From: Oxalobacteraceae bacterium OTU3CINTB1
GTDB lineage: Bacteria > Pseudomonadota > Gammaproteobacteria > Burkholderiales > Burkholderiaceae_D
Assembly: GCA_024123955.1 (NCBI GenBank)
Contig: CP099652.1
Location: forward strand, 5,704,001-5,768,000
DNA: 64,000 nucleotides
Direction of reading: 5' to 3'
Of this stretch, positions 36,070 to 43,308 are shown one piece after another. A program made the translations under genes and the position numbers. A model generated the notes under the pieces. That model had not been told where the DNA came from. It did not search any database and saw only the letters and a program-made list of their open reading frames with translations. The first letter of the stretch is position 1, and the number at the start of each line of letters is the position of its first letter.

Positions 36070-37305
36070 ATGGCGAAGACGGTAGAAAAGCTCAGTCCGC
36101 TAGCGGTGAGCAAGATGAAGGAGCCCGGCTATTATGGCGACGGCGCCGGCCTTTGGCTACAGGTTTCCAAGTCGGGCAGCAAGAGCTGGATCTTCCGTTT
36201 CACCTTCGGCGGCAAGCAGCGGGAAATGGGGCTGGGGCCGATGCATACCGTCAACCTCGGGGAGGCGCGCACGAAGGCAAAGGAATGTCGAGTCCATCTG
36301 CTGGGCGGCCAAGACCCACTTGAAGTCCGCAAAGCCGAGCAGCTCGCCGGCGCCGCCGAGCGCGCCAAAATGATGACGTTCGACCAGTGCGCGGCCGCCT
36401 ACATCGCAGCCCATCGGGGCGGCTGGAAGAATGCCAAACACGCCAACCAGTGGGAGAACACGCTGGCCACGTATGCCAGCCCGATTATCGGCGCGCTCCC
36501 GGTGGCGGCCGTCGACATCGCGCTGGTCGTCAAGGTGCTCAGCCCGATCTGGCTCGAAAAGACCGAAACCGCCACAAGGCTGCGCGGGCGGATCGAAAGT
36601 ATCCTCGACTGGGCCACCGTCAGTAAGTTCCGGGCCGGAGATAATCCGGCGCGCTGGCGCGGGCATCTCGACAACCTGCTGGCCGACCCGGGCAAAGTGG
36701 CGAAGGTTACTCACCACCCCGCCCTGCCGTGGCGAGAGATTGGGGCGTTCATGGTCGACCTACGCCAGCGGGAAGGCATCGGCGCGCGCGCAGTGGAGTT
36801 CGCAATCCTGACCGCGACACGCTCCGGCGAGGTGCGCGGCGCTCAATGGCAAGAGATTGATGTGGATGCGGCGCTGTGGACAATTCCGGCCGAGCGCATG
36901 AAGGCCGGCCGGGAGCACCGGGTACCACTGTCCACCTACACGCTGGCGCTACTCAAGAACATGCCGAGGCTCGGCGATGTGGTTTTCCCTGGCAAGACCG
37001 ACACCACCGCCCTTTCGGATATGAGCCTGACGGCAGTGCTGCGGCGTATGGGCCGCAAGGACATCACCGTGCACGGCTTCCGATCGACCTTCCGCGACTG
37101 GTGCTCGGAATCCGTCGCCAACTCATTCCCGCGCGAGGTCTGCGAGCACGCGCTGGCCCACAGCCTACCGGACAAAACTGAGGCGGCATACCGGCGCGGC
37201 GACCTGCTGGATAAGCGCGTGATGCTCATGCAGGCCTGGGCGGACTTCTGCGCGACCATGCCGTCGGCGGCCAAAATCACAACGATCCGCAAACGGGTTG
37301 CGTGA
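36070..37305 (+). CDS. int: P4-type tyrosine integrase
   Basis: A 411-residue site-specific recombinase. The DUF4102 arm-binding domain opens the protein (YGDGAGLWLQVSKSGSKSWIFRF, REMGLGPMHTVNLGEAR), then the SAM-like core-binding domain (MTFDQCAAAYIAAHRGGWKN), then the catalytic domain: TATRSGEVRGAQW (Arg I), HGFRSTFRDW (His-x-x-Arg) and AYRRGDLLDKR (Tyr nucleophile). Members of this group usually integrate at tRNA genes. GTAGGAA precedes the ATG. It marks the left end of the prophage. Confidence 0.95.
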   Translation: MAKTVEKLSPLAVSKMKEPGYYGDGAGLWLQVSKSGSKSWIFRFTFGGKQREMGLGPMHTVNLGEARTKAKECRVHLLGGQDPLEVRKAEQLAGAAERAKMMTFDQCAAAYIAAHRGGWKNAKHANQWENTLATYASPIIGALPVAAVDIALVVKVLSPIWLEKTETATRLRGRIESILDWATVSKFRAGDNPARWRGHLDNLLADPGKVAKVTHHPALPWREIGAFMVDLRQREGIGARAVEFAILTATRSGEVRGAQWQEIDVDAALWTIPAERMKAGREHRVPLSTYTLALLKNMPRLGDVVFPGKTDTTALSDMSLTAVLRRMGRKDITVHGFRSTFRDWCSESVANSFPREVCEHALAHSLPDKTEAAYRRGDLLDKRVMLMQAWADFCATMPSAAKITTIRKRVA

Positions 37306-37398
37306 ATCGCTGTCGAACAGCTGAGGCTAAACTTTCATTTACTCCACAAAGAGTTACCAAACTGTCATACTCTCCGCATCCGTTAAGCGAGGTTCAAG

Positions 37399-37947
37399 AT
37401 GACCGCAGAAGAAAATATTCCGTCGGACTATGCGTGGGAACAATGGTTGAGAGTAACTAACCGATGTGATCTAAGCGCATTGTACAATCGCAAACGGGAA
37501 AGGTTTTTTATCCTATCCGACCGCTGGGCGAAAATCTGCTCTCTCATAGCAAGCGGTGCAGCATTCAGTTCTTTTCTGGCCAGTCCAGAACAGAAAGCGA
37601 TGGCAGCGGTAGTGGTCTCCGCTGTAACATTACCTTCGCTCCTCTTCAGTTGGAGCGATAAGGCTAGACTCCATGCAGAGTTAGCCCAAAAATATCTTGC
37701 GCTAAGAGCGGAAATTTCTCGGGTCGGAAAGCGGGATTTCACGGAGAAAGATATTGATAATTGGCAAGCGGAATTATTTTTAATAGAAAAATCGGAGCCG
37801 CCGATTTTAAGCGCTGTTCTTGCCGAATGCCACAATCATATTGCATCTCGTGAACATGAGCCCGAGAAATTGATTAAACTTTCAATGCGTCAAAAATTTT
37901 TAGCCCATTTGTTCGACACTCATATTTCTTGGCCAGTGGCAAAATGA
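37399..37947 (+). CDS. SLATT-like two-helix membrane protein (possible defence or exclusion protein)
   Basis: A 182-residue protein: a soluble N-terminal stretch with WEQWLRVTNRCDLSALYNRKRERFFILSDRWAKICS, two adjacent membrane helices (SLIASGAAFSSFLA and MAAVVVSAVTLPSLLFSW), then a helical tail starting DKARLHAELAQKYLALRAEI. A paired-helix core followed by an L-x-x-x-Y-x-x-L-R-x-E-type helix is the layout of SLATT/2TM effector domains linked to CBASS-like systems. No cyclase or nuclease partner is adjacent. GC is clearly lower than in its neighbours, and it follows the integrase as a cargo gene would. GAGG precedes the ATG. Family assignment is tentative. Confidence 0.6.
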   Translation: MTAEENIPSDYAWEQWLRVTNRCDLSALYNRKRERFFILSDRWAKICSLIASGAAFSSFLASPEQKAMAAVVVSAVTLPSLLFSWSDKARLHAELAQKYLALRAEISRVGKRDFTEKDIDNWQAELFLIEKSEPPILSAVLAECHNHIASREHEPEKLIKLSMRQKFLAHLFDTHISWPVAK

Positions 37948-38036
37948 TTACTGCGCGTCTTAATAGTTGAGGCCCTCCAACGCAGCGCCGCACCGATATG
38001 TATCTTGCTATCTTAGGCGCTCACAGGGGGTGACAC

Positions 38037-38297
38037 ATGGGCGAACTGAACAGGCAGGATATTTGCGCAGCGCTGGGCGTGAGCGATTCGACCATCCGAC
38101 GCTTGGAGCTGCGGGGGCTTCCATACACGCCGGTTGGGAAGCGGTCGCACCGCTACGATCTCGTCGAGTGCAAGGCTTGGTTGAAGGCCAATCCGCCAGG
38201 CGACATACCGAAGGCACCACGCGAGACCGCCTGGTCCGGAACAAAAGAGTTCTTGGAGGCCTCAAGGCGGCAGCGGAGGCGCGTTGAGCCAAGCTGA
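38037..38297 (+). CDS. Small HTH protein (MerR/Nu1/excisionase-like)
   Basis: An 86-residue protein with an N-terminal winged-helix-like motif, LNRQDICAALGVSDSTIRRLELRGLPYTPVGKRSHRYDLVECKAWL, as in phage excisionases, AlpA regulators and Nu1-like proteins. The tail is basic (RRQRRRVEPS). GGGGGT precedes the ATG. Close to the integrase and away from the terminase, so an excisionase or regulator role is more likely than DNA packaging. Its 3' end overlaps the next, broken gene. Confidence 0.6.
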   Translation: MGELNRQDICAALGVSDSTIRRLELRGLPYTPVGKRSHRYDLVECKAWLKANPPGDIPKAPRETAWSGTKEFLEASRRQRRRVEPS

Positions 38298-38579
38298 AAT
38301 ATCGGAGATGCTCGACGCAATCGCGAACCTCCGGTGGCGGATCGAGTAGCTGGAGGCCGCGCCTCGCACATTCCTCTCGCCTGAGGAGATAGCGGTGCTG
38401 GCGGGCCGGAAGAGTAAATCGCGCCAAATCGAAGCATTGCGCGCGATGGGCATATCATTCTTCATAAATGGCATCGGCCACCCAGTCGTCGCGCGGTCGG
38501 TCGTCGAAGGGGGGGGGGCAAGCCCATCACCGAACCGCCGACGATGAAATGGGTTCCACCTGGGTTGAGGCCAAAATAG
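38284..38579 (+). pseudogene. DUF4224-type phage protein, broken by TAG and a poly-G frameshift
   Basis: From TTG 38284 (or ATG 38308) the frame reads MLDAIANLRWRIE, meets TAG at 38347-38349 where a Gln codon would fit, then continues LEAAPRTFLSPEEIAVLAGR, SRQIEALRAMGISFFINGIG and HPVVARSVVEGG, the DUF4224 pattern. At a run of ten G (38509-38518) the family-like end KPITEPPTMKWVPPGLRPK lies in another frame that would need eight or eleven G. Two lesions argue for a pseudogene; the G-run could also be a slippage or sequencing effect. Confidence 0.65.
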
Positions 38580-38603
38580 CCGGCGGCCAGCAGCGCGCCG
38601 CGA

Positions 38604-38903
38604 CTAGCGGTCCGGGTCGCCGCCACGCGGCCCCCTCTCTTGGCGCTCATGCAGATCATCCAGCGGCGCCTGCTCGGCCACGACAGGCTCACCCTCAAGC
38701 TCGCGCCGCAGCGCGTTCAGCACCAGGTCGCTGCCGCCGATGCCTCCTCGAGCCGTCAACTGATATTGGTGTGCACGCAGCGCGATCGCGCGCAGCCGCT
38801 TGATCTCCCACAACAGGCGAATGATGTCGGCCGGGTCACGGCGCAGGCCGATGTCGCGCAGCTCGACAGCGGTAAGTGGTGGTCGAAAACTCATGTGTTT
38901 CAT
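38604..38903 (-). CDS. Conserved-looking phage protein of unknown function (99 residues)
   Basis: MSFRPPLTAVELRDIGLRRDPADIIRLLWEIKRLRAIALRAHQYQ forms two amphipathic helices; the tail is charged. It is divergent from the SRAP gene and its start lies 10 bases from the LexA box, so it should also be damage-inducible. No family recognised. The start could be ATG 38903 or ATG 38894; neither has a strong ribosome site. Confidence 0.6.
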   Translation of the reverse strand: MKHMSFRPPLTAVELRDIGLRRDPADIIRLLWEIKRLRAIALRAHQYQLTARGGIGGSDLVLNALRRELEGEPVVAEQAPLDDLHERQERGPRGGDPDR

Positions 38904-38913
38904 GAAAACAATA

Positions 38914-38933
38914 TACTGTATGGATATACAGTA
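38914..38933. promoter_or_regulatory. LexA (SOS) box
   Basis: TACTGTATGGATATACAGTA, a perfect palindrome at both CTGT-N8-ACAG ends and differing from the E. coli consensus TACTGTATATATATACAGTA only in the two central bases. It lies 55 bases upstream of the SRAP gene and 10 bases upstream of the divergent 99-residue gene, so both are probably derepressed on DNA damage. Confidence 0.9.
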
Positions 38934-38988
38934 TAATTGCGAATCTCGAAAAGCGCTATGATGTCACTTTGATCTCGCCGAGAAAATC

Positions 38989-39687
38989 ATGTGCGTCAAT
39001 TATCGCCCGCCAGACCCTGACATGCTCAACACCGTGATGGGCGTGCTGATCAACTTGCGCGAGGTCGGCGTCTGGAAAACCGAGGCGTGGAAGGACTATG
39101 CAGCGCCCATCGTGCGACGAGGCGCCGACGGCGGCCGCAAGGGTTTGCTGGCGACCTACGGCATGGTGCCGCGTCAGCAAATTCCGGCCGGCGTGCGTCC
39201 GTACGACACGATGAACGCGCGCGCTGAGACGGTTGGCCAGCTCCGGTCGTTTTCCGGCGCTTGGAAGCGGACGCAATTATGCCTTGTGCCGATGACTGCG
39301 TTTTATGAGCCCTGCTACGAAAGCGGCAAGGCGGTACGGTGGGGAATCGGGATGGCGGACCAGTCGATGTTCGCCGTGGCCGGCCTGTGGCGGGAATGGG
39401 AAGACGAGGCGGGCAGGACGGCATCGTTCACCCAGCTGACAATGAACGCCGACGACCACCCGCTGATGAGGCGATTCCACAAACCGGGCGACGAAAAGCG
39501 TGCGCTGGTGGTGGTACCGCAAGCAGAATGGGATGATTGGCTGAACTGCAACGATCCGGAATATGCGCGCAGCTTCCTGCGCCCCTACCCTGCCGAACTG
39601 ATGCGGTCGTGGGAATTTCCGGTACCGCCACGCGCAAAGAAGGCGCCAGCACCGCCGGCGCCCGACACGCAGATGGGATTGATATGA
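38989..39687 (+). CDS. SRAP/YedK-HMCES family protein (abasic-site DNA-protein crosslinker)
   Basis: A 232-residue SOS-response-associated peptidase-fold protein. The initiator Met precedes Cys2 (MCVNY), whose processed N-terminal Cys forms the thiazolidine bond with abasic sites in single-stranded DNA. NARAET (N-A-R-x-E), TAFYEPCYESGK and TMNADDHPLMRRFH are the family motifs. The host uses such proteins to shield abasic sites; in a prophage it may protect replicating phage DNA during induction. A LexA box lies upstream. The stop overlaps the next ATG. Confidence 0.93.
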   Translation: MCVNYRPPDPDMLNTVMGVLINLREVGVWKTEAWKDYAAPIVRRGADGGRKGLLATYGMVPRQQIPAGVRPYDTMNARAETVGQLRSFSGAWKRTQLCLVPMTAFYEPCYESGKAVRWGIGMADQSMFAVAGLWREWEDEAGRTASFTQLTMNADDHPLMRRFHKPGDEKRALVVVPQAEWDDWLNCNDPEYARSFLRPYPAELMRSWEFPVPPRAKKAPAPPAPDTQMGLI

Positions 39688-39926
39688 CGAACGAATTAAA
39701 CGAGGACAGGCCAAACGAGGGCGACTTGGTCCGCATGGGCGGCAAGCCCAATGGCCAGGTGATGTGGGTGACGTGCTCCGCTCTTGGCGAGGATCACGAC
39801 TGGGAAGGCGTGCGGAATGGGATCTACTGCGAATGGGTGCTCGACGGCGAGCCGCAGTTCGAGGTGTTCCGGCCCGGCCAGCTGGAAGTCGTGCAGCCGG
39901 TCGGCTCTACAGACAGCCCGCAATAG
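39684..39926 (+). CDS. DUF2158/YodC-like small protein (80 residues)
   Basis: Starts at ATG 39684, overlapping the SRAP stop as ATGA, so it is translated with SRAP. EGDLVRMGGKPNGQVMWV and YCEWVLDGEPQFEVFRPGQLEVV resemble DUF2158 proteins (GD-V-x-L-x-S-GG-P-x-M-x-V ... C-x-W). Function unknown; co-expression suggests an SOS-linked role. Confidence 0.6.
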   Translation: MTNELNEDRPNEGDLVRMGGKPNGQVMWVTCSALGEDHDWEGVRNGIYCEWVLDGEPQFEVFRPGQLEVVQPVGSTDSPQ

Positions 39927-39980
39927 CCGCCTTGAGCTTTCCCTCGTAGGCGTGTGCACGCGGCCAGTCGACCGCTCTAA

Positions 39981-41468
39981 CTACAGCGACACCTTCACCA
40001 GGGTCCCGCTCACACTCGACGGCCCGCCGGTGCCGCTGGTCGCATACAGCACCCACCAGGCGCCCGTCGGAACGGTGAACGTGCTCGTCTCACCGTTCGC
40101 CAGCGCGCCGGTCGAATAGGTTATGGTGGCGCCGGACCACACCTCCAGCGTCAGTTTGCCGCCGCCGGTGGTCGCCGCGGTGAGTTTCAGCTTGTCGCCG
40201 GCGGCCGGCTTCGACCAGTTGACGATGCTGATGCCGCGCCCATTTCCGTTAGCCATTGTTGCTGGCGTCGACGTCGCCGGGAATTTCAGCGACTGCGACG
40301 CGGTGTCGTACACGCCGCGCGTCGAACCCCGGTGCTGCGACCAGCCGCCGCGCATCGACAGCAGGTTCAGGTTCTTCTCCAGCGCCATCGGCCGGCCGGC
40401 ACCGTCCAGCCACGAATCGGCCGCCACCACCTGGCGAAGCGAGGCGCGGATCAGCTGCAGGTCGAGCGCGGCCTTGCTGTCCCACCCACCTTTATGCAGG
40501 CTGAAATCGGAGCCGTTCTCAACATAAATGTAGAAAGGCGTGCCGGCGTTCTGGTCGACCACGTAGGCGCCGTAGGTCATCAGCGTGGCGGCCACCTTGC
40601 GCAGTGCCGGATTGGTGACGCTGGTCAGGTTGAACGACGGCGGCAGCATCATCAGCGCGCCCTCCGGAAGCTGGCCGGAGTTCAGGCTGGCAGCGTAGGT
40701 GTCGGCCGAGGTGGCCGGGTAAATGTAGGCCGGCTTCGGCGACAGTGCGTTGAACGTCAGCGACATCGACAGCGCGTGGCGGTACATCGGCGCGCCATCG
40801 TTGATCTCGTGCTTGCGGATCAGGCCTCCGATGGGCGCCACACCTGCAGCGCGCGCGCCCTGGTAGTGGTGCGACGGGCCGCCCCAGCCGGTACCGTCAA
40901 TCCGGGTCCAGGCGTATTGCGCCGCGACCCATCGGCCCGCGACCTTCTTCAAGCCCCAGAACGAATGCACGATTCCGGTAACCGAGTCGACCACGTCGGC
41001 ATGGCCGTCGCCACCCGTCGCTGGCGTGGTGTCGGCTGGCCAGCGCGGGATCGTGACCGACGGCAGCCACATTTCGCCGTCCGGGTCCCACACGCCCGCC
41101 TTGCCCGCTACCGGGTAGATCGTCGCCGGCAGGTCGCCCGGCCGCGCCTCGAACGCGCCAGTGGAATACTGGCCGGGGCCGACGAAAGGTGCGTAATCGG
41201 ACTCGGGGATGATATAGCTGCCGAAGCGCGGGTTGACCGGACGGGCGTTCCACAGCGACGTGATCGCGAACGGCCGCAGGAAGGTGCCGAACCCGGGCGC
41301 GGCGACCGGCGCCGGCGCCGCTGGCGTGATGACGGCGCCGACGGTGCTGCTCGAGCCGGAGGAGCCGGCCGACACGGTGGCGCCGGTGCTGGTGGATGTC
41401 TGGGCGCTGGCAGGCGACGCGCTGAGCAGGAATGCGGCGGCGAGCGCAACGAGGTGGCGAATATGCAT
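39981..41468 (-). CDS. Large secreted protein at the 3' end of the late operon, unknown function
   Basis: A 495-residue protein with signal peptide MHIRHLVALAAAFLLSASPASA, a Ser/Thr/Ala linker (about 24-58), a folded body with FLRPFAITSLWNARPVNPRFGSYIIP, VHSFWGLKKVAGRWVAAQYAW and WSQHRGSTRGVYDTASQSL, and a C-terminal beta domain with TGGGKLTLEVWSG and FTVPTGAWWVLYA. Unusual for a phage virion gene because it has a Sec signal. GGAG precedes the ATG at 41468. It lies after the spanins, a usual site for lysogenic-conversion cargo. A secreted carbohydrate-active or adhesive function is possible; I recognise no catalytic motif. Confidence 0.7.
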   Translation of the reverse strand: MHIRHLVALAAAFLLSASPASAQTSTSTGATVSAGSSGSSSTVGAVITPAAPAPVAAPGFGTFLRPFAITSLWNARPVNPRFGSYIIPESDYAPFVGPGQYSTGAFEARPGDLPATIYPVAGKAGVWDPDGEMWLPSVTIPRWPADTTPATGGDGHADVVDSVTGIVHSFWGLKKVAGRWVAAQYAWTRIDGTGWGGPSHHYQGARAAGVAPIGGLIRKHEINDGAPMYRHALSMSLTFNALSPKPAYIYPATSADTYAASLNSGQLPEGALMMLPPSFNLTSVTNPALRKVAATLMTYGAYVVDQNAGTPFYIYVENGSDFSLHKGGWDSKAALDLQLIRASLRQVVAADSWLDGAGRPMALEKNLNLLSMRGGWSQHRGSTRGVYDTASQSLKFPATSTPATMANGNGRGISIVNWSKPAAGDKLKLTAATTGGGKLTLEVWSGATITYSTGALANGETSTFTVPTGAWWVLYATSGTGGPSSVSGTLVKVSL

Positions 41469-41483
41469 GTGATGCTCCAAGGG

Positions 41484-41738
41484 TTATTTCGGCCAGGCGT
41501 CGACCGTCTTTCGGTGCCGGATGGCGCAATCGGAAATGATCAAAAACAGGTGCTCCCGCACCCAGGTATCGAGCACGTCGAAGTCATCGGTGATCGGGAC
41601 GGCGCCGATCGGCGCGCAGTCACTTGCCAGGTACTGGTCGAGCGGCGGCCGCGTCGGCGGCGGCTGCGGCTTCGGCGAGGTTGCGCAGCCGGGCAGGACC
41701 AGGCTTGCAATCAGCAGGTAGCGATGGAGGTGGCGCAT
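41484..41738 (-). CDS. Rz1-like outer-membrane spanin lipoprotein
   Basis: An 84-residue protein with a lipoprotein signal: LIASLVLPGCATSP, Cys18 as the lipidation site, then a Pro-rich stretch (PKPQPPPTRPPLD), as in Rz1. The start lies inside the Rz gene in another frame and it extends 136 bases past the Rz stop. With Rz it should bridge the periplasm and fuse the membranes in the last step of lysis. Confidence 0.88.
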   Translation of the reverse strand: MRHLHRYLLIASLVLPGCATSPKPQPPPTRPPLDQYLASDCAPIGAVPITDDFDVLDTWVREHLFLIISDCAIRHRKTVDAWPK

Positions 41739-42018
41739 TTTTGATCTTCCGGTTGATGGTGTCGAGCTTGACGCCCAGGGCTGTGATATCGACCTGTGCG
41801 GTACCGGCCGCGTCCTTGATGACGGTGGCGGCCAGTTTGTAGTCGGACAGCGCGACGGCCGAAGCCTGCGTGATGGCCTCGGCGTTGTTTAGCTTTACGC
41901 CGGAGAGCTCGGCCGCGCCGCGCCAGCCCTGGACCTGCCAGCCGGCGCCGAAGCCGATCGCTAGGGCGGCCGCGCCGGCGCCGAGCAGCACGAACGGGTT
42001 GAGGGCGAGCGGGTTCAT
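41620..42018 (-). CDS. Rz-like inner-membrane spanin
   Basis: A 132-residue protein: N-terminal membrane helix (VLLGAGAAALAIGFGAGW), then a helical periplasmic domain (SDYKLAATVIKDAAGTAQVDI). The start overlaps the endolysin stop as ATGA, and the Rz1 frame is partly nested within it, the classic spanin arrangement. Acts with Rz1 after the endolysin has cut the wall. Confidence 0.85.
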   Translation of the reverse strand: MNPLALNPFVLLGAGAAALAIGFGAGWQVQGWRGAAELSGVKLNNAEAITQASAVALSDYKLAATVIKDAAGTAQVDITALGVKLDTINRKIKNAPPPSLPADCKPGPARLRNLAEAAAAADAAAARPVPGK

Positions 42019-42452
42019 CGGATACCGACCGAATAGACCACGCCACCCGGCGAGAACGTCGCGGTCAGCACCTGGTTGCGCGGCTTGCCGGCGGCCAGGC
42101 CAATATGGACCCAGGTTCCCTCGTAGATCAGCTGGTCGAACTCGATGCCGGCATTGATGATGGCCTTGGCCAGATCCTTCGGTGCTATGCCGGCAACGGT
42201 GATGTCGGCGGCCAAGCCCTGCATGTGGGCGCTGTCGCGCGCGCCGCCGGCGGCCGCATTCAGCACCGGCGACCGGTAGCCGCTTGACACCGTGATCGGG
42301 CGGTCGACCAGCGCGCGCACTTGCTCGAGCAAGGCGGCGAGGCGGCGCAAGTTCTCGATGATGGCCGGCCCCGGCCGGTTGTCGATTCGGCGGCGCGCGG
42401 CGATCTGCGATGCCACCAACTCCTCAAGGGTGAAGTGTTCAGTCAGGTTCAT
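42015..42452 (-). CDS. Endolysin, M15-type D-Ala-D-Ala/L,D-peptidase
   Basis: A 145-residue zinc peptidase of the peptidase M15 family. TEHFTLEELVASQ opens the protein; SSGYRSPVLN, SAHMQGLAADI (first metal His and Asp) and YEGTWVHIGL (second His) are the catalytic motifs. It cleaves peptide bonds in peptidoglycan. No signal peptide, so it needs the holin encoded two bases upstream. ATG 42452 follows GGAGAAAG; the longer open frame to 42770 is not used. Confidence 0.93.
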   Translation of the reverse strand: MNLTEHFTLEELVASQIAARRRIDNRPGPAIIENLRRLAALLEQVRALVDRPITVSSGYRSPVLNAAAGGARDSAHMQGLAADITVAGIAPKDLAKAIINAGIEFDQLIYEGTWVHIGLAAGKPRNQVLTATFSPGGVVYSVGIR

Positions 42453-42454
42453 GG

Positions 42455-42682
42455 CTATTCTTTCTCCGGAAGATTTGGTTGCGCCAAGTAGGCGGCGAGG
42501 AAGGCGCCGACGAAGCCGACCGCGGCCACCGCCTGTGGCACCCATGGCGGGACGGTGCTGACTAACCCGGCGGCCGTCAGCGCGCCCCAAGCTGTGAAGG
42601 CGGCGGCGCCGACCTTGATGATCTTCACCGACCAACGCTTCTTGATAGCCGCGCGGTCCGCGACCAGTTTGATATTTTTCAT
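42455..42682 (-). CDS. Holin (two-helix)
   Basis: A 75-residue protein with a basic N-terminus (NIKLVADRAAIKKRWSVK) and two hydrophobic helices (VGAAAFTAWGALTAAGLVS; QAVAAVGFVGAFLAAYLAQ) with a short Pro/Trp turn. Sits between the 120-residue lysis-module protein (ATGA overlap) and the endolysin (2-base gap), the expected place for a class II holin. Confidence 0.85.
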   Translation of the reverse strand: MKNIKLVADRAAIKKRWSVKIIKVGAAAFTAWGALTAAGLVSTVPPWVPQAVAAVGFVGAFLAAYLAQPNLPEKE

Positions 42683-43041
42683 TTGAGCTTCCAGAGTGCG
42701 TAGACGGCAGCGGCGGCGCCAGCCATGGCGGCAACCCATTTCGCCGGCCGCTCGAGCCAGCCCAGCACACGGACGCCGCCCCGCATGGATGTCATCACCT
42801 CCCCCATGTCGCGAAGCGAGGGGATGTCGAGCTGGCCAATCAGCGCTTTGATCGCGTCGATGCCGGCGAGCGTTTCCTGCGTGAGGGTCGTGTTGCCGGC
42901 CATATTGCCCTTGAGGGTGTGGACATCGCTGGCCATTGCGTCGAGGCGGACGACAACCTGCGCCACGACACCCTCCACTTCCGCGATCCGGCGCTGGTTT
43001 TCCGCGTGATGCAGGGCGGTGGTCATTTCGTCTGCTGGCAT
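42679..43041 (-). CDS. XhlA-like lysis-module protein with C-terminal membrane helix
   Basis: A 120-residue protein. The N-terminal part is helical (NQRRIAEVEGVVAQVVVRLDAMASDVHTLKGNM, coiled-coil-like), followed by a C-terminal membrane helix (WVAAMAGAAAAVYALWKLK). Phage proteins of this shape beside holins (XhlA type) help holin/endolysin function. AAAGGC precedes the ATG. A tail-related role is possible. Confidence 0.6.
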   Translation of the reverse strand: MPADEMTTALHHAENQRRIAEVEGVVAQVVVRLDAMASDVHTLKGNMAGNTTLTQETLAGIDAIKALIGQLDIPSLRDMGEVMTSMRGGVRVLGWLERPAKWVAAMAGAAAAVYALWKLK

Positions 43042-43061
43042 GCTTGCCTTTCATTGGGCGT

Positions 43062-43083
43062 AAAAAAACCCGCTTAAGCGGGT
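43062..43083 (-). terminator. Intrinsic terminator before the lysis module
   Basis: ACCCGCTTAAGCGGGT on the minus strand, a perfect palindrome, followed by seven T. It overlaps the end of the 74-residue gene and lies 21 bases upstream of the lysis-module start. It would separate tail-fibre and lysis expression unless transcription is antiterminated. Confidence 0.8.
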
Positions 43084-43298
43084 GTGGTGGCTGCGGGTGG
43101 TTCAGCTGGAGGGTCTTCGGGCTCAGGTGTTGCATCAGGGTCGTCGTCGCGCCAGTCCCACGTGTAGCCGTTGGTGGCGCAGTACCACTCGACATGGCAG
43201 CGCGACGTGTTGATCGTGTTGATCTTCGCCCCGCCCTCGTAGATATTAGCGTTGCCGATCTTTTCGTGACCGGTGCATGCGTACGGAATGTTAGCCAT
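43074..43298 (-). CDS. Small phage protein of unknown function (74 residues)
   Basis: MANIPYACTGHEKIGNANIYEGG, then CHVEWYCATNGYTWDW and a Pro/Glu-rich tail (DATPEPEDPPAEPPAATTPA). Three Cys. It follows the tail-fibre gene by 10 bases, a position often used by fibre chaperones or small tip proteins. No family recognised. Confidence 0.6.
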   Translation of the reverse strand: MANIPYACTGHEKIGNANIYEGGAKINTINTSRCHVEWYCATNGYTWDWRDDDPDATPEPEDPPAEPPAATTPA

Positions 43299-43308
43299 TG
43301 TCTACCTC

